Source of the DNA: Bradyrhizobium ivorense
GTDB lineage: Bacteria; Pseudomonadota; Alphaproteobacteria; Rhizobiales; Xanthobacteraceae
NCBI RefSeq assembly: GCF_900696085.1
Contig: NZ_CAADFC020000004.1
Span: 186,001-250,000, forward strand
DNA length: 64,000 nucleotides
Direction: 5' to 3'
A program made the position numbers and the translations under genes. Positions 17,423 to 26,357 of this stretch are shown here, piece after piece (position 1 is the stretch's first letter; each line of letters starts with the position of its first letter). The notes beneath the pieces are model-generated. The model ran no database searches. It was given only the letters and a program-made list of their open reading frames with translations, and was not told the DNA's origin.

Positions 17423-18448
17423 GTGAAGGCCGTCTACAGTGATCTGCACCGCAGCCACGATCCGCAGTTCTTCCTGGTCCGCGGCGTGGTCCAGCGCACC
17501 ACCGAGCAGCCCGAGCGTGCCGATCGCCTGCTGGCAGGCCTGAAGGCCGGCAAGCACACGCTGATCGAGCCGACCAAATTCGGGCAGGGGCCGCGGGCGC
17601 GCGTGCACAGTCCGGAATATCTGAGCTTTCTCGCCGAGGCCTGGGATGCATGGACCGCGCTCGGCGATGCCGGGCCGGAGATGATCGCGAACATCCACCC
17701 GGTGCGCAACGCCGCCACCTATCCGACCCATATCGTAGGCAAGCTCGGCTGGCACACGGCGGACACCGCAGCGCCGATCGGCAAGGGCACCTGGGCCGGC
17801 GCCTGCGCGTCGAGCGACGTCGCGGTCACCGCCGCGCAGATGGTGCTGGACGGCGAGGATGCGGTTTACGCGCTGTGCCGTCCGCCCGGCCACCACGCCT
17901 ATCGCGATATGGCCGGCGGCTTCTGCTTCCTCAACAACAGCGCGATCGCGGCCGAGCATCTGCGACAGAAGCACGAGCGCGTCGTCATCCTCGATGTCGA
18001 CGTGCACCACGGCAACGGCACCCAGGGCATCTTCTACGAGCGGCCGGATGTGTTCACCGTCTCGATCCACGCCGATCCGTCGTTCTTCTATCCGTTCGTC
18101 TGGGGCTACGCGCATGAGCGCGGCGCCGGACCCGGCCTGGGCGCCAATCTCAACATTCCCCTGGCCAAGGGTACCGGCGACGACGACTACATGAAGGCGC
18201 TCGCGGCGGCGGAGAGGGCGATCCGCGCCTTCGCGCCGACCGCGCTGGTGGTCGCGCTCGGCCTCGACGCCTCCGAGAAGGATCCGCTCGCCGGTCTCGC
18301 CGTCACCACCGACGGCTTTCGCCGGATCAGCGAGGGGCTGGCCCGGTTTGGACTGCCGACGGTGCTGGTGCAGGAAGGCGGCTATCTTTCCGACATCCTC
18401 GGCGCCAATCTGACCGCGGTGCTCGGCGGATTCGAAGCCGCGCGCTAA
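17423..18448 (+). CDS. Histone-deacetylase-superfamily amidohydrolase (acetylpolyamine amidohydrolase-like)
   Basis: 341 aa arginase/deacetylase fold. The active site is complete: CRPPGHHAY (His157-His158 charge-relay pair), LDVDVHHGNGT (zinc ligands Asp193 and His195), third zinc ligand Asp in LGLDASEKDPL, and the terminal QEGGY. The loop HADPSFFYPFVWGYAHERGAG and the N-terminus (VYSDLHRSHDP...ERADRLLAGL) resemble acetylpolyamine amidohydrolases rather than AcuC. The GTG start follows AGGAG. It probably removes an acetyl group from a polyamine- or lysine-like amine in the cytosol. Downstream of the GntR gene, so likely under the same control as the divergent catabolic operon. Confidence 0.9.
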   Translation: MKAVYSDLHRSHDPQFFLVRGVVQRTTEQPERADRLLAGLKAGKHTLIEPTKFGQGPRARVHSPEYLSFLAEAWDAWTALGDAGPEMIANIHPVRNAATYPTHIVGKLGWHTADTAAPIGKGTWAGACASSDVAVTAAQMVLDGEDAVYALCRPPGHHAYRDMAGGFCFLNNSAIAAEHLRQKHERVVILDVDVHHGNGTQGIFYERPDVFTVSIHADPSFFYPFVWGYAHERGAGPGLGANLNIPLAKGTGDDDYMKALAAAERAIRAFAPTALVVALGLDASEKDPLAGLAVTTDGFRRISEGLARFGLPTVLVQEGGYLSDILGANLTAVLGGFEAAR

Positions 18449-19252
18449 TGCCTTTGCGTTAAGGACGCGTCGCGCCATTCATATCGCGGGATGTTCGGTA
18501 TCGTGCTTTTCATCCATCGTTGGCCCCACATATTTCGCGCCGGTCCGAGTACTGGTCGGCCAGCGTGTCGTGATTGAATCAATCCTATCAACTGGATGTT
18601 GCGCCTCGAGGACAAGGCTTGCTGCTGGGCGGCGAGAGATAGTGGACAAAGGGCGAGTTACTGCCAGGACACCGAATTCCAAGCTAGCTGTCCTTCGACA
18701 AAGAAACAGGGCTTCCGCAATTCGCGATGTGGCGGATCCGAGACTTGACGCCCCGATAGGCTGTCAGAGTATCAATGCTCCCGATCTGTGCAGCGGCTTT
18801 TTCCTGAAGATTATTCTAATTTCTGTAGTTTGGCTGGAACTGGCTCAAACTAGCCCATGGTGGATTGGAGCGAGGGTTCAAGTTTTTCAATCGGTTGGGA
18901 GGCCTGGTGTGCACGACGTGTGCACCGGGAGATCAAGAAAAATCCTGCGTCGCCCAATATGAGACCGTGAGTAGGTCAGGCGAGAACATGACCAAAGCAC
19001 CAGAGATGAGCGCAGGATCTGATTGACGCGCAAATCGCGCGGTCGATTGTCGAAATCGGTGTCGGCATCTCGATTTCCGCCAACGAGAAGAGATCGGCCC
19101 CTTGCTCGACCCGGCCGGGACCTTGAGTTGATCCTCGCCGCCAAAGCCGGTTTCAAAGTCGTATCCCTTTGAGGTGCGGTATCGCTTGGTGAGCGAATTC
19201 TCAATCGGATAGGATGAGCCGGCCGCCAAGAAAACCATTCCATTCCTGATCC
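18449..19252. other. 804-bp intergenic region without a convincing gene
   Basis: Several short overlapping frames occur on both strands, but none has a ribosome site, recognisable domain or consistent third-position GC preference, and base composition is visibly less GC-rich than in the flanking genes. An 8-mer, GTGTGCAC, is repeated at 18907-18914 and 18918-18925. I see no transposase motif or inverted ends. It lies where two transport/catabolic loci meet and may be decayed sequence. Confidence 0.5.
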
Positions 19253-20191
19253 TCAGTAGCATGCAGGCATCAATCCAAGTCGCGGATATAGCCGATCGAC
19301 TGCGGCCAGTTCGTTTCGCATCTGTGCGATGATCCAATCCCGGATCTCGGCCGCAATAGGCCGCATGGTACGGTTTCGCGGCGGCATGAACTCGCAGAGG
19401 CGGCGCGTGATGGCAAGAGTATCGGAGGCTGGCACCAGCGCGCCCGTCAGTAACCAATGCGAGGTCACCGTGAGCCAGCCGAGCGCAATGCCTTGGCCAA
19501 GCAGGGCTGCCTGCACCACGACGGCATAATCGGTGAAGCTGAGTGCCTTCGCCGCCCCACGGCGCCCAGTGAGAAGCGATGTGTAATCCACGGCCCAGTC
19601 GCCGGGCGTCTCGGCAAGGCGAATGATGGTGTTGCCTTCGGCAGGATCGGTCTCGCCGAGATAACCGGGGCTGCACATCGGCAGCATCACTTCCTTCATG
19701 ATCAGCGTGCCGCCGGAAGACGGCTCGTCGCGGTCGCGAAAGCGCATGCCGAGGTCGACATTCTCCACCGGTCCGCGCAGCGCGCCGGAGATGAGCTGGA
19801 AACGCAAATCCACTTGCGGAAACTGCTTCTGCAGCTTGTCGATGCGCGGCATCAGCCAGTGCGTGGTGAAGGCGGAGGAGACTGACAGCGTCACCGTCTC
19901 GGTGCCCTTGCGGCGCCGCTCGATCTCGACGAGCCCGCTCTCGATGCTGCGGAAGCCTTCGAGCACGCGGCGATACAAGAGCTCACCTTCCTCCGTGAGC
20001 ACGGCACGGCCCGCCTTGCGATCGAACAGGCGGACGCCGAGATGCTCCTCGAACTGGCCGAGCATCCGGCTCACCGCCGGCTGCGTCACGTTCAATTCCG
20101 CCGCCGCTGCGGTGAAGCTACCATTGCGCGCCGCTGCGTCGAAGACGAACAGGGCGTTGCTGGAGGGCAGCATGCGGCGGAGCTCTGGCAT
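19253..20191 (-). CDS. LysR-family transcriptional regulator
   Basis: 312 aa. N-terminal HTH: ALFVFDAAARNGSFTAAAAELNVTQPAVSRMLGQFEEHLGVRLFDR, unambiguous LysR/GcvA type. The effector domain begins around residue 95 (ETVTLSVSSAFTTHWLMPRIDKLQKQFPQVDLRF), resembling the GcvA subgroup. It diverges from the polyamine-type ABC transporter genes beginning at 20402 and is their presumed regulator. A T-N11-A palindrome overlaps its own start codon, which suggests autorepression. Downstream (18.4-19.2 kb) there is no gene. Confidence 0.93.
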   Translation of the reverse strand: MPELRRMLPSSNALFVFDAAARNGSFTAAAAELNVTQPAVSRMLGQFEEHLGVRLFDRKAGRAVLTEEGELLYRRVLEGFRSIESGLVEIERRRKGTETVTLSVSSAFTTHWLMPRIDKLQKQFPQVDLRFQLISGALRGPVENVDLGMRFRDRDEPSSGGTLIMKEVMLPMCSPGYLGETDPAEGNTIIRLAETPGDWAVDYTSLLTGRRGAAKALSFTDYAVVVQAALLGQGIALGWLTVTSHWLLTGALVPASDTLAITRRLCEFMPPRNRTMRPIAAEIRDWIIAQMRNELAAVDRLYPRLGLMPACY

Positions 20192-20205
20192 AACGTGATG
20201 TTATG
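20189..20205. promoter_or_regulatory. LysR-type T-N11-A palindrome over the regulator start codon
   Basis: CATAAC-GTGAT-GTTATG has perfect 6-bp arms; T at 20191 and A at 20203 give the T-N11-A form of LysR-type boxes. The left arm includes the ATG of the LysR gene itself. A further 10-bp palindrome GGCAATTGCC follows at 20222-20231. Position fits autoregulation and activation of the divergent ABC operon. Binding is inferred. Confidence 0.55.
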
Positions 20206-20401
20206 GGCGCGGTGAGAATTTGGCAATTGCCGAGTTTTCGCAAGTCTGGTGTCATCGACATGACAGCCCAAAGACAGGGACTCCGAGCGGAGACTTGGTG
20301 CAGCGCACGCTTCAGCCGTGATTGCTCCAAACCCCTGTCTATAAAGCTGGCTTATGGCGCGCAGCGAGGCACGCCAGCTAGGGACATGGCGAGGTCGATC
20401 G

Positions 20402-21484
20402 TTGGATAGGCGAGCGGAAAGCGTCGAGATCAGGTCCGCCAGCAAGGCCTATGGTGCCGTTCGCGCCCTCGACGACGTTTCGCTTACTGTCGGCGCCGGT
20501 GAATTCGTCTCGCTGCTCGGCCCCTCCGGCTCCGGCAAGACCACGCTGCTCGGTATCTTGGGCGGCTTCATCCTGCCGACGTCAGGCACAATTCTCTTCG
20601 GCGGCCGCGACGTGACGTGGATGCCGCCGCACAAGCGCGAGATCGGCGTTGTCTTCCAGAACTACGCGCTGTTTCCGCATATGAGCGTCGGCGAGAACGT
20701 CGCCTTTCCGCTGCGTGCACGGCGCCTGTCGAAATCCTCCTGGCCGGACAAGGTGCGCGCGGCGCTGAGCATGGTCGGCCTCGCCGGATATGAAGAGCGC
20801 GGCATTGCCCAGCTCTCCGGCGGCCAGCGCCAGCGCGTGGCGCTGGCGCGCGCCATGATCTTCGAGCCGCGCCTGATCCTGATGGACGAGCCGCTCTCCG
20901 CGCTCGACAAGCAGCTCCGCGAATCCATGCAGATCGAGCTGCGGGCGCTGCACAAGCGCATCCAGGCCACCATCATCTACGTCACCCATGACCAGCGCGA
21001 GGCGCTGACCATGAGCGACCGCGTCGCCGTCATGAAGGATGGCCGGCTGGTCCAGATCGACGAGCCGGCGCGGCTGCACGATCATCCCGCCGATTCCTTC
21101 GTCGCGAGCTTCATCGGCGAAGCCACGATGCTGCCGGTCCGTCGGGTCGATGCCTCCAGCGTCGTGCTCGGCAATGCCTTGCTGCGCAGCGCGCGCGCCA
21201 TTCCCGATGGCGATGCGCTCATGCTCGCCGTGCACAGCGAGAAGCTGCTGATCGATGACGGCGCGCAGGATGCCGCCTGCAACCGGATGACCGGGACCGT
21301 CACCGACATCGTCTACCAGGGCGAGAGCCTGCGCATTTTTCTCGCGCTCGCCGATGGCATTGCGCTTAGCCTGCGCCAGCCGAGCTACCACCAGGCCTAT
21401 CACCGCATTCCGCCGCTCGGCGGCAGCCTCACCGTCACTCTCCACCCAGAGGACACCATCGTCGTGCCCCAGGTGGGGGACTGA
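20402..21484 (+). CDS. Polyamine-type ABC transporter ATP-binding protein (PotA-like)
   Basis: 360 aa. Walker [13 protein letters not shown]-loop [13 protein letters not shown], signature [15 protein letters not shown], Walker [13 protein letters not shown] and H-loop VTHDQREA are all intact. A C-terminal TOBE domain (about 250-360) is present as in PotA/MalK. The TTG at 20402 was chosen because GAGG lies 7 bases before it and homologous proteins begin close to the first beta-strand ([11 protein letters not shown]); an in-frame ATG at 20354 has no ribosome site but cannot be excluded. First gene of a plus-strand run with a HAD enzyme, a FAD oxidoreductase, a PotD-like protein and two permeases. 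Confidence 0.92.
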   Translation: MDRRAESVEIRSASKAYGAVRALDDVSLTVGAGEFVSLLGPSGSGKTTLLGILGGFILPTSGTILFGGRDVTWMPPHKREIGVVFQNYALFPHMSVGENVAFPLRARRLSKSSWPDKVRAALSMVGLAGYEERGIAQLSGGQRQRVALARAMIFEPRLILMDEPLSALDKQLRESMQIELRALHKRIQATIIYVTHDQREALTMSDRVAVMKDGRLVQIDEPARLHDHPADSFVASFIGEATMLPVRRVDASSVVLGNALLRSARAIPDGDALMLAVHSEKLLIDDGAQDAACNRMTGTVTDIVYQGESLRIFLALADGIALSLRQPSYHQAYHRIPPLGGSLTVTLHPEDTIVVPQVGD

Positions 21485-21520
21485 ACTCAAGCCTCATCCA
21501 ACCCGAGAGAAGAAACCAAA

Positions 21521-22237
21521 ATGTCGACCGAAGCCGCGTTCAGCAATTTCAAGGTCCTCACCTTCGACGTCGTCGGTACCCTGATCGATTTCGAGACCGG
21601 CGTGCTCTCCGCGGTGCGCAAGATTTCGGGCAAGACGCCGGCCGAGCTCAGCGACGACCAGATCTTCGAATCCTACAAGCGCGGCCGCGACAAGCACTAC
21701 GAGCGTTCGAGCGAGGTCATGTTCCACGTCTACCGCTATCTCGCCAAGGAGCTCGGGCTGCCGGCTGACGATGCCTCCTGCAACGTGTTCCAGCTCGCCG
21801 TGCTGCGCTGGGGCCCGTTCCCGGATTCGGTCGAGGCGCTCAAGCGGCTGCGCACAAAGTTCCGCCTGGTCGCGATGACCAATGCCGACCGCGTCGCGCT
21901 GTCGTGCTACGCGCATGCGCTCGGCAATCCCTTCGACGACACCGTCTGCGCCGACGACACCAGTGTGGCCAAGCCGAACCCGGAATTCTTCGCCTATAAC
22001 AAGGGCCGGCAGTCCGCCTTCGGCTACAAGCAGTCCGACATCTTGCACGTCGCGCAGAGCCAGTATCACGACATCGGGATCGCGCGGAAGCTCGGCTACA
22101 AGGTGTGCTGGATCGAGCGCCGCCAGGGCATCGCCGGCTTCGGCGGCACGCCCGCGGTGGAGACGCTGACCAAGCCGGACTTCCATTTCCCGACGCTGAA
22201 GGCGCTGGCCGACGCTGCGATCGGGTCGGCGGCGTAA
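21521..22237 (+). CDS. HAD-superfamily hydrolase, type II haloacid dehalogenase-like
   Basis: 238 aa. Motif I is LTFDVVGTLIDFETG with nucleophile Asp16 in the DxxGT form of haloacid dehalogenases rather than the DxD of phosphatases. Motif II lies in LVAMTNADR, the motif III lysine in SVAKPNPEFF, and motif IV near DILHVAQSQYHDI. The cap region resembles 2-haloacid dehalogenases and related phosphatases. ATG at 21521 follows CGAGAGAAG. Placed between the transporter ATPase and the FAD oxidoreductase, it probably acts on the imported compound or its oxidation product; substrate unknown. Confidence 0.85.
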   Translation: MSTEAAFSNFKVLTFDVVGTLIDFETGVLSAVRKISGKTPAELSDDQIFESYKRGRDKHYERSSEVMFHVYRYLAKELGLPADDASCNVFQLAVLRWGPFPDSVEALKRLRTKFRLVAMTNADRVALSCYAHALGNPFDDTVCADDTSVAKPNPEFFAYNKGRQSAFGYKQSDILHVAQSQYHDIGIARKLGYKVCWIERRQGIAGFGGTPAVETLTKPDFHFPTLKALADAAIGSAA

Positions 22238-22251
22238 CGGAGAGCTGTGGC

Positions 22252-23559
22252 ATGACACGGGACTGGAGCGCGCCGCCATCGGTCAATTCGCTGTGGGAAG
22301 CCACGGCGGTCCCGGCGCGCGACTTTCCCCTGCTGTCGGGCGAGCAACAGGCGGACGTGGTGATCGTCGGAGCCGGCTATACCGGTCTTTCCGCCGCGCA
22401 CCACATCGCCAGGAGCGGGCTCAGCCCCGTCGTGCTCGAGGCCAACCGCCCCGGTTGGGGCGCGAGCGGGCGCAATGGCGGAGTGATCACCGCAAAATTC
22501 CGCCTCTCATTCCGCGAGATCGCCGCCATGCACGGCCGCGCCATGGCGCGGCGGATGTACGAGATCGCGCATGAATCGACCGACATGGTCGAGGAGCTCG
22601 TCTCGGAATTCGGCATCACCAGCGCAAACCTCACCCGCACCGGGCAGGTCAAGGCTGCCCATAACGAGACGACGCTGAAGGCCGCGATTGACGAAGCCAA
22701 CTGGATGACGCGCGAGATGGGCTCAGCCGAGGTGCGCATCCTCGACAAGAACGGCGTGCGCGAGGAGACTGGCTGTGACAGCTTCGTCGGCGGCGTGCTC
22801 AATCCCGGCTCGGGCGGCATCCATCCGCTGAACTATCTGCGCGGCCTCGCCGACGGCGTGGCGCGCCGCGGCGTGCCTGTCTTCCAGGAATCGCCGGTCG
22901 TCAAGCTTCGCCGCGAGAAGGACGGTATCATCGCGGAGACACCGCGAGGGACGGTGCGCGCCAAGCAGGCGATCATCGCCACCAACAGCTATTCGGATCT
23001 GACCGGCGCCACTGCGCATCTGCAGCGTATGCTGATCCCGTTCCGCAGCGCCATGGTCGCAACCGAGCGACTCCCCGGCAATCTCGCGGGAAAACTAATG
23101 CCGACGGGGCGCACCTACACCGAGACCAAGCGCATGATGCGCTGGTTCCGCATGGTCGACAACCGCGTGATCTTTGGTGGCCGCGGCGCCTTCGGCAAGC
23201 AGGATTCGCAAGCCGCCTTCGATGCGCTGGGCAAGGCGATGGTCGGCATCTTTCCCGATCTCGCCGATGTCCCGCTCGAATATAAATGGTCGGGCCTCGT
23301 TGCGATGACGTTGGACTCGGTGCCGCATATCGGCCGGCTCGACGACCGCACGCTGTTCTCGGTCGGCTACAACGGTGCCGGTGTTGCGATGTCGAGCCTG
23401 ATGGGCTGCTATCTCGCCGCCTTCGCGCGCGGCGAGACGCCCGACGTCGGCCTGCTCGACGCGCGGCGCATGAAGGCGATTCCGTTCTATCCGCTGCGTG
23501 AGCCCGCCGTGCGCATGGTCGCCGGCTGGTACCAGTTTCTCGATGCGATCGGTCAGTGA
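22252..23559 (+). CDS. DAO-family FAD-dependent oxidoreductase (PuuB/OrdL-like)
   Basis: 435 aa. The FAD dinucleotide loop ADVVIVGAGYTGLSAAHHIARSG starts near residue 33, and NRPGWGASGRNGGVI is the second flavin-contact region typical of gamma-glutamylputrescine and sarcosine-type oxidases. The C-terminal LFSVGYNGAGVAMSSLMG closes the FAD site. Such enzymes oxidise primary or secondary amines or D-amino acids with electron transfer to O2 or quinone. The ATG at 22252 is used; the longer frame overlaps the HAD gene. Located amid a polyamine-type importer, so the imported compound is likely an amine. Confidence 0.9.
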   Translation: MTRDWSAPPSVNSLWEATAVPARDFPLLSGEQQADVVIVGAGYTGLSAAHHIARSGLSPVVLEANRPGWGASGRNGGVITAKFRLSFREIAAMHGRAMARRMYEIAHESTDMVEELVSEFGITSANLTRTGQVKAAHNETTLKAAIDEANWMTREMGSAEVRILDKNGVREETGCDSFVGGVLNPGSGGIHPLNYLRGLADGVARRGVPVFQESPVVKLRREKDGIIAETPRGTVRAKQAIIATNSYSDLTGATAHLQRMLIPFRSAMVATERLPGNLAGKLMPTGRTYTETKRMMRWFRMVDNRVIFGGRGAFGKQDSQAAFDALGKAMVGIFPDLADVPLEYKWSGLVAMTLDSVPHIGRLDDRTLFSVGYNGAGVAMSSLMGCYLAAFARGETPDVGLLDARRMKAIPFYPLREPAVRMVAGWYQFLDAIGQ

Positions 23560-23586
23560 GCTCTATTTGGAGAGGCGAGGACGACG

Positions 23587-24627
23587 ATGAAGCAGAGTCT
23601 GGGATTGGGTTGCGCGCTGCTGGGCGCGATCGGATTGATCAGTGCGGCTGATGCCGCCGAGCAGATCACCTTCGTCTCGCAGGGCGGCGCCTATCAGCAG
23701 GCGCAGACGGTGGCGATCCTCGATCCCTCCGCCAAGAAGCTCGGCATCACCATCAACCAGGACTCCATTCCCGACGCCTGGCCCGCGATCAAGACCCAAG
23801 TCGGCAGCGGCAAGCCGATCTGGGACGTCGTCGACACCCCGACCGGCAACTGCCTGCGTGGCGGCGAGCAGGGGCTGATCGAGAAGCTCGACTTTTCGAA
23901 GATTCCAAACGGCGCGGCGATGCCGGAGGCCTATCGCAGTCCCTATTCGGTGTCCTACGAGTTCTATTCAAGCGTGCTGTCCTACAGCCAGAAGACCTTC
24001 CCGAAGGACGCGCCGAACAGCTGGGCCGATTTCTGGGACGTCAAGAAGTTCCCCGGCCGCCGCGCGCTGCGCAACCATCCGTTCGCGACGCTCGAGGCGG
24101 CGCTGATGGCCGATGGCGTCGCGCCGGACAAGCTCTATCCGCTCGATGTCGACCGCGCCTTCAAGAAGCTGGAAGAGATCAAGCCGCACATCACGGTGTG
24201 GTGGACCTCGGGCGCGCAGTCGGCTCAGTTGCTCAACGATGGCGAGGTCGACATGGAGATGGCCTGGAACGGCCGCGTCAGCGCGGTCGCGAAGGAGGGC
24301 GCCAAGGTCGCCTTCACCTACAACCAGGGCATTTTGCAGAGCACCTCGCTGTGCATCCTCAAGGGCGCGCCGAATCTGGAAACCGCGGTGAAGTTCCTCA
24401 ACGAGGCCGTCGATCCCGTGCACCAGGCCAATCTGCCGCTGCACATTGATTATGGTCCGGGCAACCCCAAAGCGTTCGAGACGGGCGTGATCAAGCCCGA
24501 GCGCGCCGCGCAATTGCCGAGCGAGCCGGCCAATGCGGCGAAGCAGGCACTGATGTCCTACACCTGGTGGTCCTCTCCGGCCGGCGAAGCCGCCGAGAAG
24601 CGCTGGGCGTCGTTCATGCAGAAGTAA
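23587..24627 (+). CDS. Polyamine-type ABC transporter solute-binding protein (PotD/PotF-like)
   Basis: 346 aa. Signal peptide MKQSLGLGCALLGAIGLISAADAAEQ with cleavage after ADA, then ITFVSQGGAYQQAQTVAILDP, the start of the family 1/8 fold used for spermidine, putrescine, 4-aminobutyrate and opine-like ligands. The WWTSGAQSAQLLNDGEVDMEMAWNGR segment is characteristic of this subgroup. It delivers ligand to the two permeases encoded immediately downstream. The exact ligand is not evident; the polyamine Asp/Glu set was not verified. Confidence 0.92.
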   Translation: MKQSLGLGCALLGAIGLISAADAAEQITFVSQGGAYQQAQTVAILDPSAKKLGITINQDSIPDAWPAIKTQVGSGKPIWDVVDTPTGNCLRGGEQGLIEKLDFSKIPNGAAMPEAYRSPYSVSYEFYSSVLSYSQKTFPKDAPNSWADFWDVKKFPGRRALRNHPFATLEAALMADGVAPDKLYPLDVDRAFKKLEEIKPHITVWWTSGAQSAQLLNDGEVDMEMAWNGRVSAVAKEGAKVAFTYNQGILQSTSLCILKGAPNLETAVKFLNEAVDPVHQANLPLHIDYGPGNPKAFETGVIKPERAAQLPSEPANAAKQALMSYTWWSSPAGEAAEKRWASFMQK

Positions 24628-24639
24628 GGCGAGGCAGCG

Positions 24640-25509
24640 TTGACGACATCCGTGCCAGATCCCGCCCAGAAGCATCAGCGCCGCGAGCACGGCCTGATGC
24701 TGGCATTGGTGTCGCCGGCGTTGCTGGTGATCCTGGCTCTGATCGTGCTGCCGGTCGGCTGGCTCGCCTGGCAGTCGATCTATCATGACGGCTTCACGCT
24801 TGAGAACTATCGCCGCGTCTTCACAGAAGACGTCTACTGGCGCAGCTTTGTGCTGACCTTCGAGATCAGCCTCGCGGTCACGGGAATCGCGTTGCTGCTC
24901 GGTTATCCCGTGGCCTATCTTGCCAATTCGGTGCCGAAAGGGTGGACCATCCTCATCCTCTCGCTCGTGGTGCTGCCGTTCTGGACCAGCGTTCTTGTCC
25001 GCGCCTATGCCTGGTTGGCGCTGCTGCAGCGCACCGGCGTGATCAACCAGTTTCTGCGCTATCTCGATGTGATCTCCGAGCCGCTTGCGCTGGTCCACAA
25101 CACCTTCGGCACGGTGGTCGCGACCGTGCACATTTTGCTGCCGTTCATGGTGCTGCCGCTCTACGCCACCATGCAGAAGATTCCGAGCGATCTGATGCAG
25201 GCCGGCGCCAGCCTCGGCGCGAGCCCGTCGCTGACCTTCATGCGCGTGTTCCTGCCGCTGTCGCTGCCGGGCGTGCTTGCGGGCTGCACCATGGTGTTCG
25301 TGCTCTGCCTCGGCTTCTACATCACGCCGGAGCTGCTCGGCGGCGGCCGCACCGTCATGGTGTCCATGCTGGTGAGCCGCAATGTCGAGCTCTACAACCA
25401 GTTTGGGGCTGCGAGCGCGGTTGCCGTGGTGCTGCTCCTCTGCGTGCTCGCGATCTTCTTCGTCGTCAGCCGCTTCATCTCGCTCGATCGCGTGCTGGGG
25501 CAGAAATGA
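24640..25509 (+). CDS. ABC transporter permease (PotB-like)
   Basis: 289 aa with about six TM helices. MLALVSPALLVILALIVLPVGWLAWQSIYHDGFTLENYRRVF is the usual PotB N-terminus, and the EAA loop is MQAGASLGASPSLTFMRVFLPLSLPGVLAG. The TTG start at 24640 follows GAGG. Its stop overlaps the start of the second permease (ATGA), ensuring stoichiometric synthesis. Confidence 0.92.
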   Translation: MTTSVPDPAQKHQRREHGLMLALVSPALLVILALIVLPVGWLAWQSIYHDGFTLENYRRVFTEDVYWRSFVLTFEISLAVTGIALLLGYPVAYLANSVPKGWTILILSLVVLPFWTSVLVRAYAWLALLQRTGVINQFLRYLDVISEPLALVHNTFGTVVATVHILLPFMVLPLYATMQKIPSDLMQAGASLGASPSLTFMRVFLPLSLPGVLAGCTMVFVLCLGFYITPELLGGGRTVMVSMLVSRNVELYNQFGAASAVAVVLLLCVLAIFFVVSRFISLDRVLGQK

Positions 25510-26321
25510 TGCGCGCCTCACCCGCACGGATTGCCCTCTACGTGATCAGCGCGCTGGTGCTGGTCTTTCTGATCATCCCCGTCCTGATCATCGCGCCGAT
25601 CTCGTTCTCCAGCGCGCGCTTCCTGACCTTTCCGCCGCCGTCCTTCTCGCTGCGCTGGTACCAGCAATATTTCTCGAACTCCGCCTGGATGCAGGCGACG
25701 CGGGTGACGCTCACGGTCGCGCTGCTGACCGTCGTGATCGCGACTCCGTTCGGCGCGGCCGCGGCCTACGCCATCAGCCAGTCGAAGCTGCGGATCATGC
25801 GGCTGATCCACATGGCGCTGCTGCTGCCGCTGGTGGTACCGATCATCATCACCGCGGTCGGCATCTTCTTCGTGTACGCCAAAGTCGGCCTGGTCGCGAC
25901 CATGCCCGGCCTCGTACTCGCGAACGTGATGCTGGGCCTGCCCTATGTCGTCATCTCCGTGCTCGCCGGCCTGCAGAGCTTCGATCCCGCGCAGGAGATG
26001 GTGGCGCGCAGCCTGGGCATGAACCGCCTGCGCAGCTTCTTCGCGGTAACGCTGCCTCAGATCAAGTCCAGCGTGGTCGCCGGGGGCATCTTCGCGTTCA
26101 TCTCGGCCATGGACGAGACTATCATCGCGCTGTTCATCTCCGGCGGCCAGTACCAGCCGTTGACCAAGCGCATGTTTACTGCGCTTCGCGACGAGATCGA
26201 TCCCACGATTGCAGCGATATCGACGTTAATGACGGCGGCCTCCTTTATGCTGGTGCTGGCCGCAACTGCACGACAGAAAGGCAACGCATATGGCAAATCC
26301 CTAGCTAATGACGCGCTGTAG
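25506..26321 (+). CDS. ABC transporter permease (PotC-like)
   Basis: 271 aa with about six TM helices: ALYVISALVLVFLIIPVLIIAPISFS at the N-terminus, then SLRWYQQYFSN, and the EAA loop EMVARSLGMNRLRSFFAVTLPQIKSSVVAG. Starts at the ATG overlapping the PotB-like stop; the longer frame upstream is a shadow of that gene. Last gene of the LysR-linked importer locus; a GC-rich hairpin follows 17 bases after the stop. Confidence 0.92.
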   Translation: MMRASPARIALYVISALVLVFLIIPVLIIAPISFSSARFLTFPPPSFSLRWYQQYFSNSAWMQATRVTLTVALLTVVIATPFGAAAAYAISQSKLRIMRLIHMALLLPLVVPIIITAVGIFFVYAKVGLVATMPGLVLANVMLGLPYVVISVLAGLQSFDPAQEMVARSLGMNRLRSFFAVTLPQIKSSVVAGGIFAFISAMDETIIALFISGGQYQPLTKRMFTALRDEIDPTIAAISTLMTAASFMLVLAATARQKGNAYGKSLANDAL

Positions 26322-26337
26322 CGTAACCACGAGAAGA

Positions 26338-26357
26338 GGCGGGCTTTCGGGCCCGCC
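26338..26357 (+). terminator. Possible transcription end hairpin after the PotABCD-like genes
   Basis: GGCGGGC-TTTCGG-GCCCGCC forms a perfect 7-bp stem 17 bases after the permease stop. No T-run follows, so termination may be weak or factor-dependent. Confidence 0.45.

Noticed and set aside
18907..18925. Direct repeat GTGTGCAC x2 as an operator
   Set aside because: Too short, and no gene starts nearby to regulate.
18933..19676. 247-codon minus-strand frame overlapping the 3' end of the LysR gene
   Set aside because: Its first half is an alternative frame of the LysR gene and the second half is non-coding in appearance.
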